64,000 nt of DNA from Turritopsis dohrnii (Eukaryota; Cnidaria; Hydrozoa; Anthoathecata; Oceaniidae), in NCBI GenBank assembly GCA_027922465.2, contig BQMF02000431.1, positions 308,734 through 372,733 on the forward strand, given 5' to 3'. The notes beneath the pieces were generated by a model. The model ran no database searches and was not told the origin of the DNA. It saw only the letters and a list, made by a program, of their open reading frames with translations. The translations under genes were made by a program, and so were the position numbers. Of this stretch, positions 50,501 through 62,480 are shown piece after piece (position 1 is the first letter of the stretch; every line of letters begins with the position of its first letter).

Positions 50501-51561
50501 TGAGGGCTATTAAAAGAAAAAAATGGGTGTTCGAACAATGTTTTTCTGTCGTGTTAATTGGTTGAGATTATATTACTACTTCACGTGACCTCATTGTGAT
50601 GTTTTTAATGTGTTAGAGTTCTGATACAGTGCAGAAAAGTTTCTATGAATACTGCAAGGAGTTGATCGTTACCAATCCCAAGTCCTGGGTCGTATCTTTT
50701 CACCAATGTACTCTGAGTGTTCCAGCAATATACCGGAATAGTGGCTTGGTTCACACTATGTGATGAACTCTCATCTCTTTCTTTCTGCCCCAGTAATTTC
50801 GGTTTGGTCGTGTTGGGAGACTGTTAGGCTATGAATCCGTTTTTAGCAAATTTAGCAAGACTTCTCGTTTGACTTGTTGTCACCTTGGTTACCTTAACAA
50901 CAACATTGTTTAGTTTTGTGTCGTCATGAAACCTGTCTTTGATAGTTACAACAGCTCAGTGACGACAAAAACAGTCGACGAATTTCTCAATTCCGTCATA
51001 CGTTGGTTAGAACAACACGCAGCATTACCGTCATTACGACAAGGTAACGTATCAGTCTGATCCAGCCATGTCGTTTTTGCCTCGACTCTGTTCTCAAGCG
51101 AATGTAAATGTTTCATAGCTGCCCAAATATAAGAATAAAAAAAACATTGTCTGTGTCAGTGGAGAAGTGCTTCCTTCTGCTTACACGTTCATTTACTTTA
51201 AGTGAAATAACAGAATACTATAATTTGTTCCTCTTTGTATTGTTTCCTTTTGTAAATGTAGCAAGCTTCATTATTATTCATCTTGAAAACGAGGCGACAT
51301 AAGCTATATTAAAGTTCTGTTATTTTTTGGGTATGATTATATTGTTTCCTAGTCGTCCTCAACACGCTGACGAAACTGAGTACCGGCACTGCATTTCTGG
51401 ACGACCCTCAATGCTTGACGGTCCTGGCAGAGCAAGCGGTGCTTAAGGAGGATCCCACGGATTTCCCGACTGGAAACGAAGCGAATCCAACTAATACATT
51501 TTCTACAGATACAAGTTCGTTCTCTTCGCAATGGTCTGCTGCTGACCCTTGGAAGAAATAA
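38574..51561 (+). CDS. MLXIP: Mondo (MLXIP/ChREBP family) bHLH-zip factor
   Basis: Glucose-responsive transcription factor that pairs with Mlx on CACGTG/ChoRE sites. Eighteen exons join in phase: 38574-38689, 41871-41980, 42560-42933, 43055-43092, 43394-43461, 43518-43646, 43976-44059, 45184-46775, 46862-46925, 47109-47152, 47379-47423, 48181-48237, 48642-48735, 49863-49962, 50250-50298, 50617-50691, 50914-51043 and 51353-51561, about 1125 residues (human MondoA 919). Mondo-conserved blocks: RLNNAIWRAWHIQ, DGKYWKKRWENVSREF and MIQPTLDHLNP. Exon 8 encodes a long Ser/Thr/Pro/Gln-rich region with a Gln-rich stretch (about residues 650-705). The basic helix is HLSAEQKRRGLIK, followed by helix 2, a zipper and the cytoplasmic-localisation domain (KLPATGLSIS, KPVFDSYNSS, WLEQHAALPSLRQ). 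Exon 3 may contain an extra in-frame intron (42727-42891). Confidence 0.95.
38920..39420. repeat. Dispersed repeat R3, Mondo intron 1
   Basis: Copy of the family at 1245-1740 and 27195-27735. It begins near 'gtgcatccagtttttatttt', carries ATCTCGAGAGCCAATAG and 'gaaacgatcccatacac', and ends near 'gtttttacctgggttacta'. Confidence 0.65.
39768..39875. repeat. Partial copy of dispersed repeat family
   Basis: Only the 5' part is present: 'acttttattttagagagtga', then 'aattttacggtcaagttttt' and 'tagagacacttttttcac', matching the start of R3. Confidence 0.55.
41100..41300. repeat. Decayed copy of dispersed repeat family
   Basis: 'gcattgcgatgtttttgggc' followed by 'tatttcgggaacttacacgg' and 'gaaggggtgac' parallels the middle of R2 at lower similarity. 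Mondo intron 1. Confidence 0.4.
44793..44912. repeat. Short palindromic repeat, copy 3
   Basis: About 120 bp starting CCCAGTAGGCAAATTTGTTG and ending 'gacagttttgctcactggg'. Same layout and internal 'atttctaaagaa' block as the copy at 29940-30058. Mondo intron before exon 8. Confidence 0.7.
47036..47058. repeat. (CCAA)n microsatellite
   Basis: Five to six tandem CCAA units in a Mondo intron. Confidence 0.85.
47747..47940. mobile_element. Possible pogo-like MITE
   Basis: The left end 'tatagttgactctcttcgac' and the complement of the right end 'tatacagaaactctctctct' agree partly, and 'tctcgaactctccataattc' occurs inside. This resembles the element at 26627-26788 in style but is too diverged for certainty. 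Confidence 0.35.
48952..48988. promoter_or_regulatory. Pair of CACGTG E-boxes in a direct repeat
   Basis: CACGTG occurs at 48952-48957 and 48983-48988. Each follows a copy of 'acgaaaactaaacaatt' plus 'ttcgtcat'. The 25-bp gap is wider than the 5 bp of a classical ChoRE. The pair lies in the Mondo intron after exon 13. Confidence 0.4.
48998..49410. mobile_element. MITE, about 0.41 kb, with long TIRs
   Basis: The left end AGGGAACTTACGAAAGTACG continues as 'acggcaacgtggacgacg', and the right end is its complement with two or three changes, giving arms near 38 bp. The flanks read 'ttatt' and 'attag'; the duplication cannot be fixed. No ORF. Mondo intron. Confidence 0.75.
49543..49806 (-). mobile_element. 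tRNA-derived SINE
   Basis: On the minus strand a tRNA-like head has box A TGGCGTAGTGGTTAAAGCG and box B GGGTTCAAACCCC. The body has GGTACTGCAACTAGC and TTTCGGGG, and the element ends in a run of A (T on the plus strand at 49543-49555). The head shows no full cloverleaf, so this is a SINE and not a tRNA gene. It sits in a Mondo intron just before exon 14. Confidence 0.85.
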
Positions 51562-52547
51562 TAGAGGCGTGTCTCTGAAGAGGAGTATTAATATGGAAGA
51601 AAACATTCGAAAATATTTGATTGGATGCGTGATGGTTTGAGACTGGAGCCGAGTTATACAGCACACCAGATTTCTGTGGTAATCTCGTACCTGGGTGCAA
51701 GGTTGATCTTTGTGGTTAAATCAATGTATTTAAACTAATTCATCGTATTTTACATGTATATAATTCTTTATACTCAAATTTACCGTGTACAGATCTGATC
51801 TGCAGTAAAAAAACAACAAAAAAAACGCAGACAGTATTATTTGTTGAACTATAAAATAATGCTTTAAAATCGAATTAAACATAACATTATTAGCCGTGTT
51901 TTTATTACGACAGATGTATAGTTTATTTACGCAAGCAAACACAAACTTCATGATGATATCTCTAGTTGTACTAATCAACTCCCACTTTCGTGTTATGTCA
52001 ACGCCTGTGGCATGAGAAATATCAGGAAAACAAGGAATTAAGGCCACGGAGTTCTCATTGTCTAGTGGTTTCCTGCATGTTTACTTTGAAGTCATAATCC
52101 TCCCCATTCCTGTATTTTGAAACAAACTAAAATCAAAGGTGACGTAATCTATGTCGGTTCAGTTGCGTGCTAGATTAAAAATACAGACTAGCCCTATGAT
52201 AGTCAACAGAGCTTCTCAGAAATTCTTACATATATCGCCTCCTTTCTGAGCTTAACAATCATTATGTACTGAGAAGAACTTCACCAAACATTTTACCCTG
52301 GGTATCCTTTCTCTTGATAGACCTGACGTTCAAGTTGAAAACGAGTCATTGGATGATGTGACGTCATTATGACAATTTCTTTTTGCGTGTGCATATTGCG
52401 TCTCGCTATTCGCGTCTGTTTATCAGTCGATGCATTTCCATCATCATCGAGATGTTTGCGTAGGAAGCTAATCTTTTGATAGCGTAACCAACTAACAAGA
52501 TTGTCCTAATTAAAGGAACCCTATTTAATCATGGGAAAAAATCCATG

Positions 52548-52730
52548 TCAGTAAACTTTCTCCTTTAACATAACATACTTCACCGGATGGCTTGCATTTT
52601 CGACTTCAAGTATGACGTAATCATGGTCTCGCTTTCCCAGTCCAACCAAACGTATCATCACTACATAGTGTAACCCGTTTTTAGTTGTACATTTGATCGA
52701 TGAACTGATCATACTCTCTGATCCTGTGTG
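52548..52730 (-). other. Small ORF of unknown status
   Basis: A minus-strand frame of about 60 codons with balanced composition (LVGLGKRDHDYVILEVENAS near its centre, then PVKYVMLKEKVY and a stop). An acceptor-like CATCACACAG lies just upstream of SESMISSS, so it could be a terminal exon. I recognise no family and no partner exon. Confidence 0.2.
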
Positions 52731-54168
52731 ATGCAAGTGAGCTTTTTAGGCATTTTTTCCACTCTTATTTTTTAAACATATAGGGGAGTATGACACCGCA
52801 AGTTGTGAAGAAATGTGGGGTGGCAAGGGCGGAAGTTATCACGAAAATACACCCGAAAAATAGATAATGATTTGAAAAAAAACATATTCTAGTGCTGCCA
52901 TAAAATTGTTCTCCTACGTCGCTGGTACAAAACCTGCCCGAGGTTAGGCGTTTTCATTCACTCTGAACTCCTATTGCTCAATGTTGCGGAAAATTTTACT
53001 CTGCGGAGGAGAGAATGTCTGTTCTTAATTGTTTTTAATTTCGTTGACGTCATCATTATCAACTGTAATCTCCATTAGTCCCTTGACAATAGATTTCACT
53101 CGTATACTTAACCTTAACAAATTTATTTCTAGAGATCATGAAGATTATTTTTTCAGTATTCTTTCTAATAATACAACAATGCAAACACCGAGAGAGTTTC
53201 AACGCATAAATGGACGTTAACGAAACTCGATGTTTCTTTTATTAACTAGGAACAATTATTGGATAGGTCAGTTGCGGAAAACGAGTAAGATTTGAACATT
53301 TATCTTAATAGACTGTTTAATATTTTTTGATAGCTTCCTCAATCGTTTCTTTGCTTCGATCGTGACTATACCAAAGGTTGTTTTTCATTGGCTGTCTCCG
53401 GTTTTCTTTCGTGTAAGTTTTATAATTCTTTTTTTCAAAATGTCGTCCACGTGTACTTTTTTTTTGCGATAAGAGCATGTGTTAGCACAATCTGTTCCCT
53501 TAAAATTAAAGTTGAATGGAGAGACATAGTGTAAGTAGAGTTTTAAATGTTCTCATTTTTTTCTTTAAAAAAATATGACGTAGCGCGGTGTGTTATTGTT
53601 GTTAGTAATTTTGTTTATGTTGTATATGACCGAACACACTTTGCTGAGGAGGTTAAAAGTTTCTGATGTTTGAGAACACTTCACTGTGTGTCTTTTAAAA
53701 CGCTTAAATTTCAGATAAACGAATAAAAATTCCAGCGGTTTTCTCCCTATCACTATTTTTGTCCAGTGACGTAAGACGTATACAAATGACGTCATAACCA
53801 TCAAGGAAAGATTTTTTTCTAGAGTCCATTTTGATGCTATATTTAACTCGATTGTCAACTTTTCCAGACAAGATGGTTTATGAGAAGATAGACTTCAGCT
53901 CATAATTTCTAACGCTTTCAACGTTTTTAGTTGTTTATAAACTCGATTATTCAAGCAGTAACAAGCTTTCCACTGTGTGTATTTGGTTCCTTAGTTCTCG
54001 TTTACTTAACGTTTTATAGGCAATGACATCCATCCTTCATATTTGAAATTGAATTGTAATGATTCGTCAGATCTCTTTGATGTTTCTGGCTAAACGACAA
54101 CTAAACCGACCTGTCTTAATTTTCATCGGTTGACGATCTGTGTGTTTGATAAGTGTTGAAGCTTAACT

Positions 54169-54290
54169 CAACGTAGAAAAATTTATTTAAAACACTGCGA
54201 TGGAGTATATTTCTATAGAGACATACACACTTCTTTAACGAAAATGCTCTCCGTTGCAGTAACTTTTGAAGATTTTGTCCATTGTGAATG
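54169..54290. repeat. Short palindromic repeat, copy 4 (decayed)
   Basis: Carries 'aaaacactgcgatggagtat', 'atttctatagagacatacac' and 'gttgcagtaacttttgaaga', in the order seen in the other three copies. The terminal CCAGTGG blocks are eroded. Confidence 0.5.
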
Positions 54291-56422
54291 AGGACCAAAC
54301 ATAGAGACGTCAAATGGAGAATATACAAATTTTCCATTCAGACAGAGTAAAATTATGAGTGCACAAAAATGGCGGGATTCTTTTGTTCTCTTGTTGCTGA
54401 CCAGTAACTAAGTAGCTAGCCAATCAAAAATGCATAGATTTTTTTTCCCTTAGAATGTTATTCTGATGAGTTAAAACCTTCAACAACGCGCTGTGTGAAA
54501 TTTTCCTCCTTATTTTTACGTCAAACTGAAAGTTTCTAACCAATGAGAGCGAACTCTTACACGTGTTGTGTAAGACCTTATCAATATTAAACATATTTTT
54601 CATAAAAGACAATGGATATGAGAACAAAAAAAGACCTAAAAGTTAATAAATGCATCGTATGAAGATTCGTGTGAACACTAGGAAAGCAATATAATTTTAT
54701 TATTTAATTGCTGACATTATTTTGGGGTTGAACCAAGTTGATATGTGTAGATGAGGTTTTCTCAGACATTTAGGTAGAACTGTTTAAAACTGTTTCTGGA
54801 AGTTAAAGAATCCGAAGAATCGTTTCTTTCGTAAACAAAAGTTTAGTTTAAACAAGGATTATATGTGAAAGCGTTTTTACATGTTCACCGTTTAACAGAT
54901 ATGAACCACTTGCTTGATTGTTTCTGTTGTTGTAGAGAATTTCAACATCATGTTTTTAGCTTGGACCATAATACTTAGAATTCATTGAATTCCCTTGGTG
55001 CACTCCAAAACCACCTCCTCCAGGATTCTTTGAAGCTTTTATATCTTCGGTCGGTAAGCCTCTTATTTTCGATATACGATATACGTCAATGATGAAAGGA
55101 TGGAACTTAAGCAACTTCGTACTCGGGTTTTTTTTTTTTTTTTGCTTTTCGATATTCGGTTAGCATGTACGACGCACGAGGCTACTGTTCAAGTTGTGTA
55201 GAACGTGAATGATGTGTAAAGAATTTGACAATGACGTCATCTGTACAAAATCAAAAATGGTGTCTTTTAACTTCAAGATGCGATTATAGTCATTTTCTTT
55301 ATAATTTTTTTTATAGTCATTTTCTTTATATATTTTTTTATTTTGTTGCTTTGGCGACTTCTTTTGAGTAGTTTGATCTATGCAATTTGATTTTCAATGT
55401 AAATTGCACATTGTGTATTTTGTAAAAATAAAGTGGTCTAACAAACTGAGTCATTTTGTAAGGTTGACCTTTTGTTGCTTGCTGAAAATTATTTGGTTCA
55501 TTCTTTGTGACATGCCACAAGGTCCTGACATTTTAAGAATCTTTGAAATGGAGATACAATTTTTAGAGTAGGAACAGGTACGCCACCCACCCCATCAGCA
55601 GCGCCCATTCTTAACCTTTTCCACGATTCTTTTAGGCTGAATATCTTAACAGTTCTTCTTTAACTTTCAATAAAAACATATTTAAATATTTTCTTAAAAA
55701 CACGAAGCTTTTAGTAAGTACAGCTTACATTATCAATAAATAATCTAATGCTCATACTTACGAAAAACTTCGTGTTTTTTTAAGAAAATATTAGGATGTG
55801 TTTTTATTGAAAATTCTTCGTTACTTTTCATATTTTTTTTCTTCGTTGATATTTTAGGTTTTTAGTTTTTCCTCAACATATTGTTTATATGTTTGTTCAT
55901 TCAGTCGTTGTCCATTTCATTGTAAATATTTCTACTAAAATATTTCTATGTTTTTAAAAAGTAAACAAATGGTGATAATATCCATAGTTACTCGGAATAA
56001 ATTATGATCTAATGTGTCTGTGTAAAAAAAGTTTTCAAACAAGTAAATGTTCAAAATATAGTTCTACTTTGTGTTATTTTTTAAAAAACATTTAAATCGT
56101 TGTAAGCCTTTTAATTCTACATCAGTTATATTTTTGTATTACGAAATGAAAATATTTTCACCTGAACAACGTAAAAAATGTCTTTCTTTTTCTTGATGTT
56201 TGAACAGCTCATAACAGCGTCTCTTAAGTGGATAGAGGAGAACACAAAGTTTGTTCGAAACAAAATTTGATAGATTTACTTGTCTGGACATATTTAACCG
56301 GTTGGCTCTTTAATTTTAAATAGGGAAATAAAGCTCTAACTTATTTTGTGTGCAGGTGATAAAACTTAAGACATGCTGTGTGGTGAATATTTGAACGAAT
56401 AAAGAATAACAACATTGACGTG

Positions 56423-56481
56423 AAGAAGAAGAAGAAGAAGAAGAAGAAGAAGAAGAAGAAGAAGAAGAAGAAGAAGAAGAA
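56423..56481. repeat. (GAA)n microsatellite
   Basis: About nineteen consecutive GAA triplets. It generates long Lys or Phe runs in translation that are not genes. Confidence 0.95.
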
Positions 56482-57190
56482 AGGTTTTCTCTTCGTTTTT
56501 ACTTTGAAGATGAAACTATGGCTATTTGAAATCAAAGTACTTATACACAGCCTCATGTTTATAATAATGGTTAGAACAGAACAGCGAAAAGGTTTGAGAA
56601 AATTTTTCTCTATGTTATTCCAAAATCATATGATTAAACTTACAAATAAGACAGTTTGTGTGAGCGAAGTATAATGGATTATTAAATTCTTCCTGATATC
56701 TAAATTAATGGTTTTTAGCAGTCACCACAACACATCTGGGTTATGGTTGGCTCGTCTTGTAAATATAATACTTTTAAAACAAAGGTTGTTTTCCTTTATG
56801 TTCATTAAGTAAAGGTCTATTTACATTTGGAAATTTTTGAACACAATTTCAACAGAGTGAAACAAAGGGTATACATATACATCAATGGCTTCAAGTTCTG
56901 AGAATATGAATTTTTAAATTGCGTTTTTGCTAAATTTTTGAACATCGCGTTTACACGTGTTGGTGCATCCAAACTCGTACTTGAATTTTTAAGAATAATG
57001 AGTCCCTCAGGCCGAGGTTGTGAGTCAGGTTATTCCCATGACCCTAAAAATTCGTTTCCATACATCAAATAAACTAGCATAAGAAATTAGTTTAAGCAGA
57101 AGTGAACCTGAACCAAAGCTGAATGTTTTGGTAAAACAAAAGTATGTACTATCATCTGTAGCTATTATCGTAGTTCCCCTTTCTGTTTAG

Positions 57191-59615
57191 TTAAAATAAC
57201 CGTTTCATCTCTTAACTGCGCATTGGATCAATGCGGGGAGTTCTGTGGTTCCCAGATCATTATTGACGGAAAGCAACACTCACCAAAGTTGGACGGTATG
57301 AATATAGCAATACTGAACCCGTTCACCGGTCTTGTTGTCATATCGGCATCTTTCGCCAGCACCCGCTCTAAAAACTTTCAAGACTTCATTAAGAGCACAA
57401 AAGACGGATATGTTGTTATAGCAACGTCTCAGCTTCTTTGCAAGCAGGAAAAAGCGACGAACTTGTACCGACAGAAGGCGATTATCCGTGGCTTCAAGAA
57501 GCTTGGTGCGAACGTCACTGTTCAACCTGTCGTGTACAGATCTGGCGTTTATATATATTGTAAAAATGGCTGTTATGAAGAGTTAGAACCGAACATTGAC
57601 TTACCAGTCTCTAAGTTTCGGAGGACTAGTGAAGACCCAATATTAGTGTCGTTCACTCTTAACACCGTGCCTTGTCTGAAGCGCTTCAATTGTAATACTG
57701 GTAGGTGATATTCACATGCTCTTTATTACTCTCTCCTCCTGGGTGGTCATTATGTAACACATGCTTGTTGTATGTCTTAGTCAAGACATGATAAGCGTTT
57801 TCTTTATCAGCAACATGGTGTGGCGGGAATTATCGCTATTGCAACCCCCTAACATGTAGGAAAGGAAGCTCCCATATAACAAGGTCAGAACGTCAGATGG
57901 TACGCTATAATGCTATATATCTATTGATTTTGAAGCAGCTAAACTTCTCGGTCAAAAACTTCTCTAAATCGTCTGAAAGAACGACAATAATATCAAGGTT
58001 TACATCAAAAATTTACCTGGTTGTAAATCGGTAGAGAACTGGTTAGTGGGTTCACTTTAGGTTCACTTGTGGTTAGTGGGTTTACTTTACTTGCATTGAA
58101 ATAGCGTGCAGTAGATGTGTAACATCGGAAACATTCAGCAAGTCCATATAATGATTAGTAAAACATTTTAGAGGGCGTCAAACCGACTGTGCATAAAGAT
58201 AATTCAGAAAGATTAACAACACAATCACCAATGGAAAACATTCGAGCAGATAACAAAGATGACAATGGGCCTAGCTTATTGCTGGTGGCTTCTATTGCGC
58301 CCTTAGTTATTGTCGGAATCGTCACAACTGTCTTGTTTCTATATATACGAAGGCGTTATCGAAGAGAAGGTGTAAAAAAGGAAAAGAAAGTCAAGAACAA
58401 ACCTTGCTGCGAAAAGAAAGCAGAAAGGCGTCCATTTTGCGAATGTCGGAAACAAACGATTACGTCAGAATCATCTGAAAATAAACCATTAGTATCTGAT
58501 AGCGATTCTGTCATGTCATCGCCACAAACAAAAGTCAAGCATACATCTAGTTTCCGACTATTTCATCATGTTGACGACACAGATCAACCAAACCAGAGGT
58601 CAAATTTTGCGACGTACGTCACGTTTGGTAATGGTGCCGGTGATGACGAGCATGATGAGTCGTGTTTATATAAGGTGAGTGACGTTGAATAATTCGAAAC
58701 TGGAAGAAGCAGAAACTTTTAAACGTGACATCTCCCTTAATTCTGAAAAAAAGGCCTTCTTGTTTGTGGAATTCTACTCTCTCTCTCTCTCTATCTCAAT
58801 TCGTCTCTTTGAAATAAAATTTAATTTCATTCAGTCCCCATCCAGTGTCAAGCGACACGCACCTCCAACAGACTTGCCACCTGGCTGCTGCCACTCTGAA
58901 CATGCGGCGCCTGAGGACTATTTAGACATGACAGAACACGATTACGCTAGCCTGGATGATGTCGGGTTTATCAGCAGCACAGGTGCAATATATGGTGAGT
59001 ACAACTGATTGATGATTTTGTAAGGAAAAACAATTCAACTCGCCTAAGCTAAGCTTCATGTGAGGCCACTTTAAAGTTTTTTCTTCCAGCTTTTGTGACG
59101 GTGATGTCAAATGAAGAACTTTAAGAGCTTTCAGGGAAACGTCCTATAACTCAAACCTCAAAAAAGTCTGACTTTCCTTGTCAGATTGAAGACAAAGAGT
59201 AACTGTGACTATTTCTTCGTCACTATAAAGCATCCAGGTGAAAAGTGAAATAAATTATCCCTTAACCTCACGTTCCATACGAAACGTTTTGTACCGAAAC
59301 ATTTGGCACAGGAAAAAAACAGGCAGGAAACCTCTGAGAGAACCTCTGATTCAAAACTAGATTTGAAATTTCCACTTCGGTTTTCTCATAGAACAAGCGG
59401 ATTCCGACGTGTTCACGTCGTCACCAGAAAACAGTGGTGAACAGTTCAATTTACCGACGGCGGAAATAGCTACATGTACGGGTTACAACAAAGCTAAAGA
59501 ACTTTACGAAAGAGCGTCAACGTCGCTGAAGAGTGCAAATGACACTCTGTACGACTACGAGGATTACATACATCCTATTGACGACCCGACGTCGGAAGAG
59601 AAACTCCACAACTGA
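57191..59615 (+). CDS. ILEI-domain single-pass membrane protein (5' end missing)
   Basis: Five exons join in phase: 57191-57700, 57811-57899, 58174-58674, 58835-58994 and 59392-59615, about 493 residues. Exon one encodes an ILEI/FAM3 (PANDER-like) globular domain: DGMNIAILNPFTGLVV, then STKDGYVVIATSQL and FKKLGANVTVQPVVYRSGV. Exon two is Cys-rich (TWCGGNYRYCNPLTCRKGSS). Exon three has a transmembrane segment (58273-58347) with the stop-transfer RRRYRR, followed by a Lys/Cys-rich stretch with CCEKK and CECRK, possible palmitoylation sites. The cytoplasmic tail carries EDYLDMTEHDYASL (YxxM and YxxL) and TLYDYEDYIHPID. The first exon here starts in phase 1, so a signal-peptide exon must lie upstream. 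Acceptor of exon three was set at 58174 to keep phase. The family call is confident; a receptor role is inferred. Confidence 0.8.
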
Positions 59616-59759
59616 AATGTCGTTAAGGTATCATTGATTACAGAAAAAAAATTTTTTTTTCTCAGCTTATTAAAAGGCAACTAAAATTCCAGATTGGAAG
59701 AAAAAAATGCAGAAAGCAACATGATGATTAGCAGTTCCTACTTCTCTATAATCTCTATA

Positions 59760-59765
59760 AATAAA
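59760..59765 (+). promoter_or_regulatory. Possible polyadenylation signal of the ILEI gene
   Basis: AATAAA 145 bp after the stop codon, the nearest canonical signal downstream. Confidence 0.4.
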
Positions 59766-62085
59766 GGTATACGGCTACCTTGATGCAACGTGTTTATATT
59801 TTGTAAGAATGTGAATCCAACATGAGACAGACAAAGCACATACAGAGACCACCATCAATACGCAATATGGATAGTTATTAAAAAGTGTTTCGGCGGGAAG
59901 GCTTTACGGAAATCCCATACCTTGAAGTACCTTCAGCCTCGGTCATTTCCCAAACGAAATATTAACATTTTCACCAACCGTTGTTATGTCTTTACCATCA
60001 CTGATTTACCATCATGGGACATTAAGATTATACATACCTTCGAAGAAGATTAGTCAAAATTTTCTTATTCTCTTTTGGCCACACCACTCTTTCGGCCAAG
60101 ATAATTTTAGTGATGAACTGGTTGAATTTTTTTTCGGTGTTTGTAAGTACAGCTATTCCGTGGTAAAAACAAAGACCAAACAATTTAATTCATAACGAGA
60201 ACCTAATTCTCTGTTCACCTAACACATCTGATTCCTGTCTACATAGAGTTCTGCATAGTCGATTATTACAAAGTTTTTTGTTTTGGATGAAAATAGTTCC
60301 CCTATCAACACGTGCAACACGTTTATTTGAGACTTAGCGTGGTAGTAGATCATGTATTTGTCTTCAACACGACGGAAGATCACACGCATAGATTTGCATC
60401 TAAGAAGGTGGACCCCCTAAATCCCCCCTTGGATGTTTTAAGCACGTCATCCAAATAAGATTCAATCATCGATAATAACTCATTGATATAAGTTTTTATC
60501 TAGATCGAACAGTCAAGAAATGATGGCAATCATGGAATTCGATCGTCAAGGAAACAGCAGATCAAATTTGCGATAGTACAAAGATTGTAGTGAACGAAAC
60601 TTCACCGTCAGTGTTTCGATGCGATAATCCGATACAGAGAAATCCTTCACAAGTAAAGGACTTGGGGAATCTTCCCGCCGCTCATAAAATAGTTAAATAA
60701 CCATGGTCAATGTGATGGTTTTATTTCTGAAATGACGTCAATGCATCATTTCGTAAAGACAAACAGATTTAATAAAACTAATATTGATTAGTTTCCTTGT
60801 AAATAAAATGTTTAATAATTCAATAAAAAATAAGAACAACAACACAACACAACACAGTTCAGTTATTTCTCCTCAGAGAATGTTTCAAGGTAATTCACCA
60901 CTAAGAACGTTTCCAAAAATACTACACAGTAAAAAAAAACGAAACCTCTCCCTAATTTGATAACCCAAATAAAATTTACAAACTTTACACTATATACTTG
61001 TTAGCTGCATAGGAACCATTGCATATGCATTCTAACATAAGTCACATAACTCAACATTCTCTGAGCTATCAGCTTATATAAGAACTGATGACTCAGTTTT
61101 CTTGATATCAATTCCCACTGTTATAAATTGTCATGTTATTTAAGTATTCCATAAAAATTTAAAAATGAGAAGGAAATAAAGGTTAAAATAGCTCTATGTA
61201 TCATGTGATCTATCATGTGACCAAGACACATCAAATTCCAGATTGAGCTCGATAGAGTTTACAAAAACACTGATAACAATACTTGCTAGACCCCGCCCGG
61301 GATTTTCTAGTCACTGAGATTTCAAAAGAAATAAAATGGCTTGAGTGAATGGCATAATGGCTTGTACCATGGTAGAAACTAGAAACTCAGGAAGGGGCCA
61401 CATCATTAGGCCTGGAAGTCGTGTATAGATTAAAAAAAACACTGAGTAGGTAATGCCTATATGAATACAAATATACAGGACAAAATAAATAACACAAAAC
61501 ATGGTTTGAAGGTTGCCATGACTAATGACCATCCATGATCCTCAATTATCTCCGTAGTAATAAATAGGATTGAAATGAGGAAAAAATCGTTAAAGGTGTC
61601 TTCATGTGTCAATTAACCAGAAGATTTCGAAATTCTTTTCAAACCAAAAAAACTAGAATTCAATGAAGTGGTACAGGGGAATGACCAATTTACAAATTTC
61701 ATTGCATGTAAATGAAGCCTTACGGTATCGTCATAAATTACCCAAACAGAAAATCTAGGCTTTTTATGAATAAAACTCGTCAAAATGAAAGTTATGTTAC
61801 ATGAGAAACTAGTCAGTCAAGTTTGTTCTATAGGATGTGAGAAAAATATTTTCTTAGCATAGGATGCTCAGGTTATTTACTCAGTCTCCTATTGACTATG
61901 TTGATATATAGGACTACGAAATTATTTTATTCAAATAATTAAAATAAGTAATTATTTGCTTTCAAAACATTCACATGGATGTTGTCCACATGAGTGTCTT
62001 CTGAGGTGGTTGATTAGTTTATGCATGTGAAAGAACATTTTAAAATCTCAAAACTGAGTACAAAGTCTTATTTATTGTTATTATA

Positions 62086-62405
62086 TATACACGCTTTTTT
62101 TAAAGAACAATTTAGAACAGCTGCCGTATATAGTTTAGAAGTACATTATTTTCACTTGGTTTCTTTTCTCACCTACAATAAATGTGTGAAATACTAATAA
62201 TGGCGTGAAGTGCTGCCTCCTTTAAAAACTTTTTATTATTTTACTGAAAGTTCCAGAAATAAGAACAAAATAAGGCTGAAATGTGAAATCGTGTTCTTAA
62301 AGCCAAGAACAAAATAAGAACAATTCAGGCTGAAAGAGGCTCAAAAAAACAAGAACAGTCAGCCTCAGCTCAGATTGTTCTTATAAAAAAAAGCGTGTAT
62401 GCTTT
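62086..62405. mobile_element. MITE, about 320 bp
   Basis: The left end 'tatacacgctttttttaaag' then 'aacaat' is mirrored by the right end, whose complement is 'catacacgctttttttttat' then 'aagaacaat'. 'aagaacaaaataag' blocks repeat inside. It lies about 80 bp downstream of the stop of the minus-strand gene, probably in its 3' UTR. Confidence 0.7.
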
Positions 62406-62480
62406 TTTGTCAGCAATAAAAATTAGCATAAGAGAAGGAGTTTGAAAGAAAGGTTTGAAAGAAATAAGGACAGCATTAAA

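Larger units (their letters stand above)
51562..57190. other. Spacer between Mondo and the ILEI membrane protein
   Basis: It must include the Mondo 3' UTR and the undetected first exon(s) of the next gene. Recognisable content: a decayed short palindrome (54169-54290), a (GAA)n microsatellite (56423-56481) and one small minus-strand ORF (52548-52730). Otherwise it is AT-rich sequence in which I see no gene. Confidence 0.55.
59616..62480. other. Convergent intergenic region
   Basis: Lies between two converging genes and must hold both 3' UTRs. It contains an AATAAA signal near 59760, an 'acaac' short repeat near 60830-60855 and a MITE at 62086-62405. No gene is recognised. Confidence 0.55.

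Noticed and set aside
53565..53858. Minus-strand ORF of 97 codons
   Set aside because: Composition follows the local AT-rich sequence; no domain or splice context was found.
56190..56270. Plus-strand segment reading LITASLKWIEEN, similar to the Mondo C-terminal exon
   Set aside because: The similarity covers only a few residues, the frame stops soon after, and Mondo already has a complete C-terminus at 51353-51561.
56341..56674. ORFs with long Lys or Phe runs on both strands
   Set aside because: They are translations of the (GAA)n microsatellite at 56423-56481.
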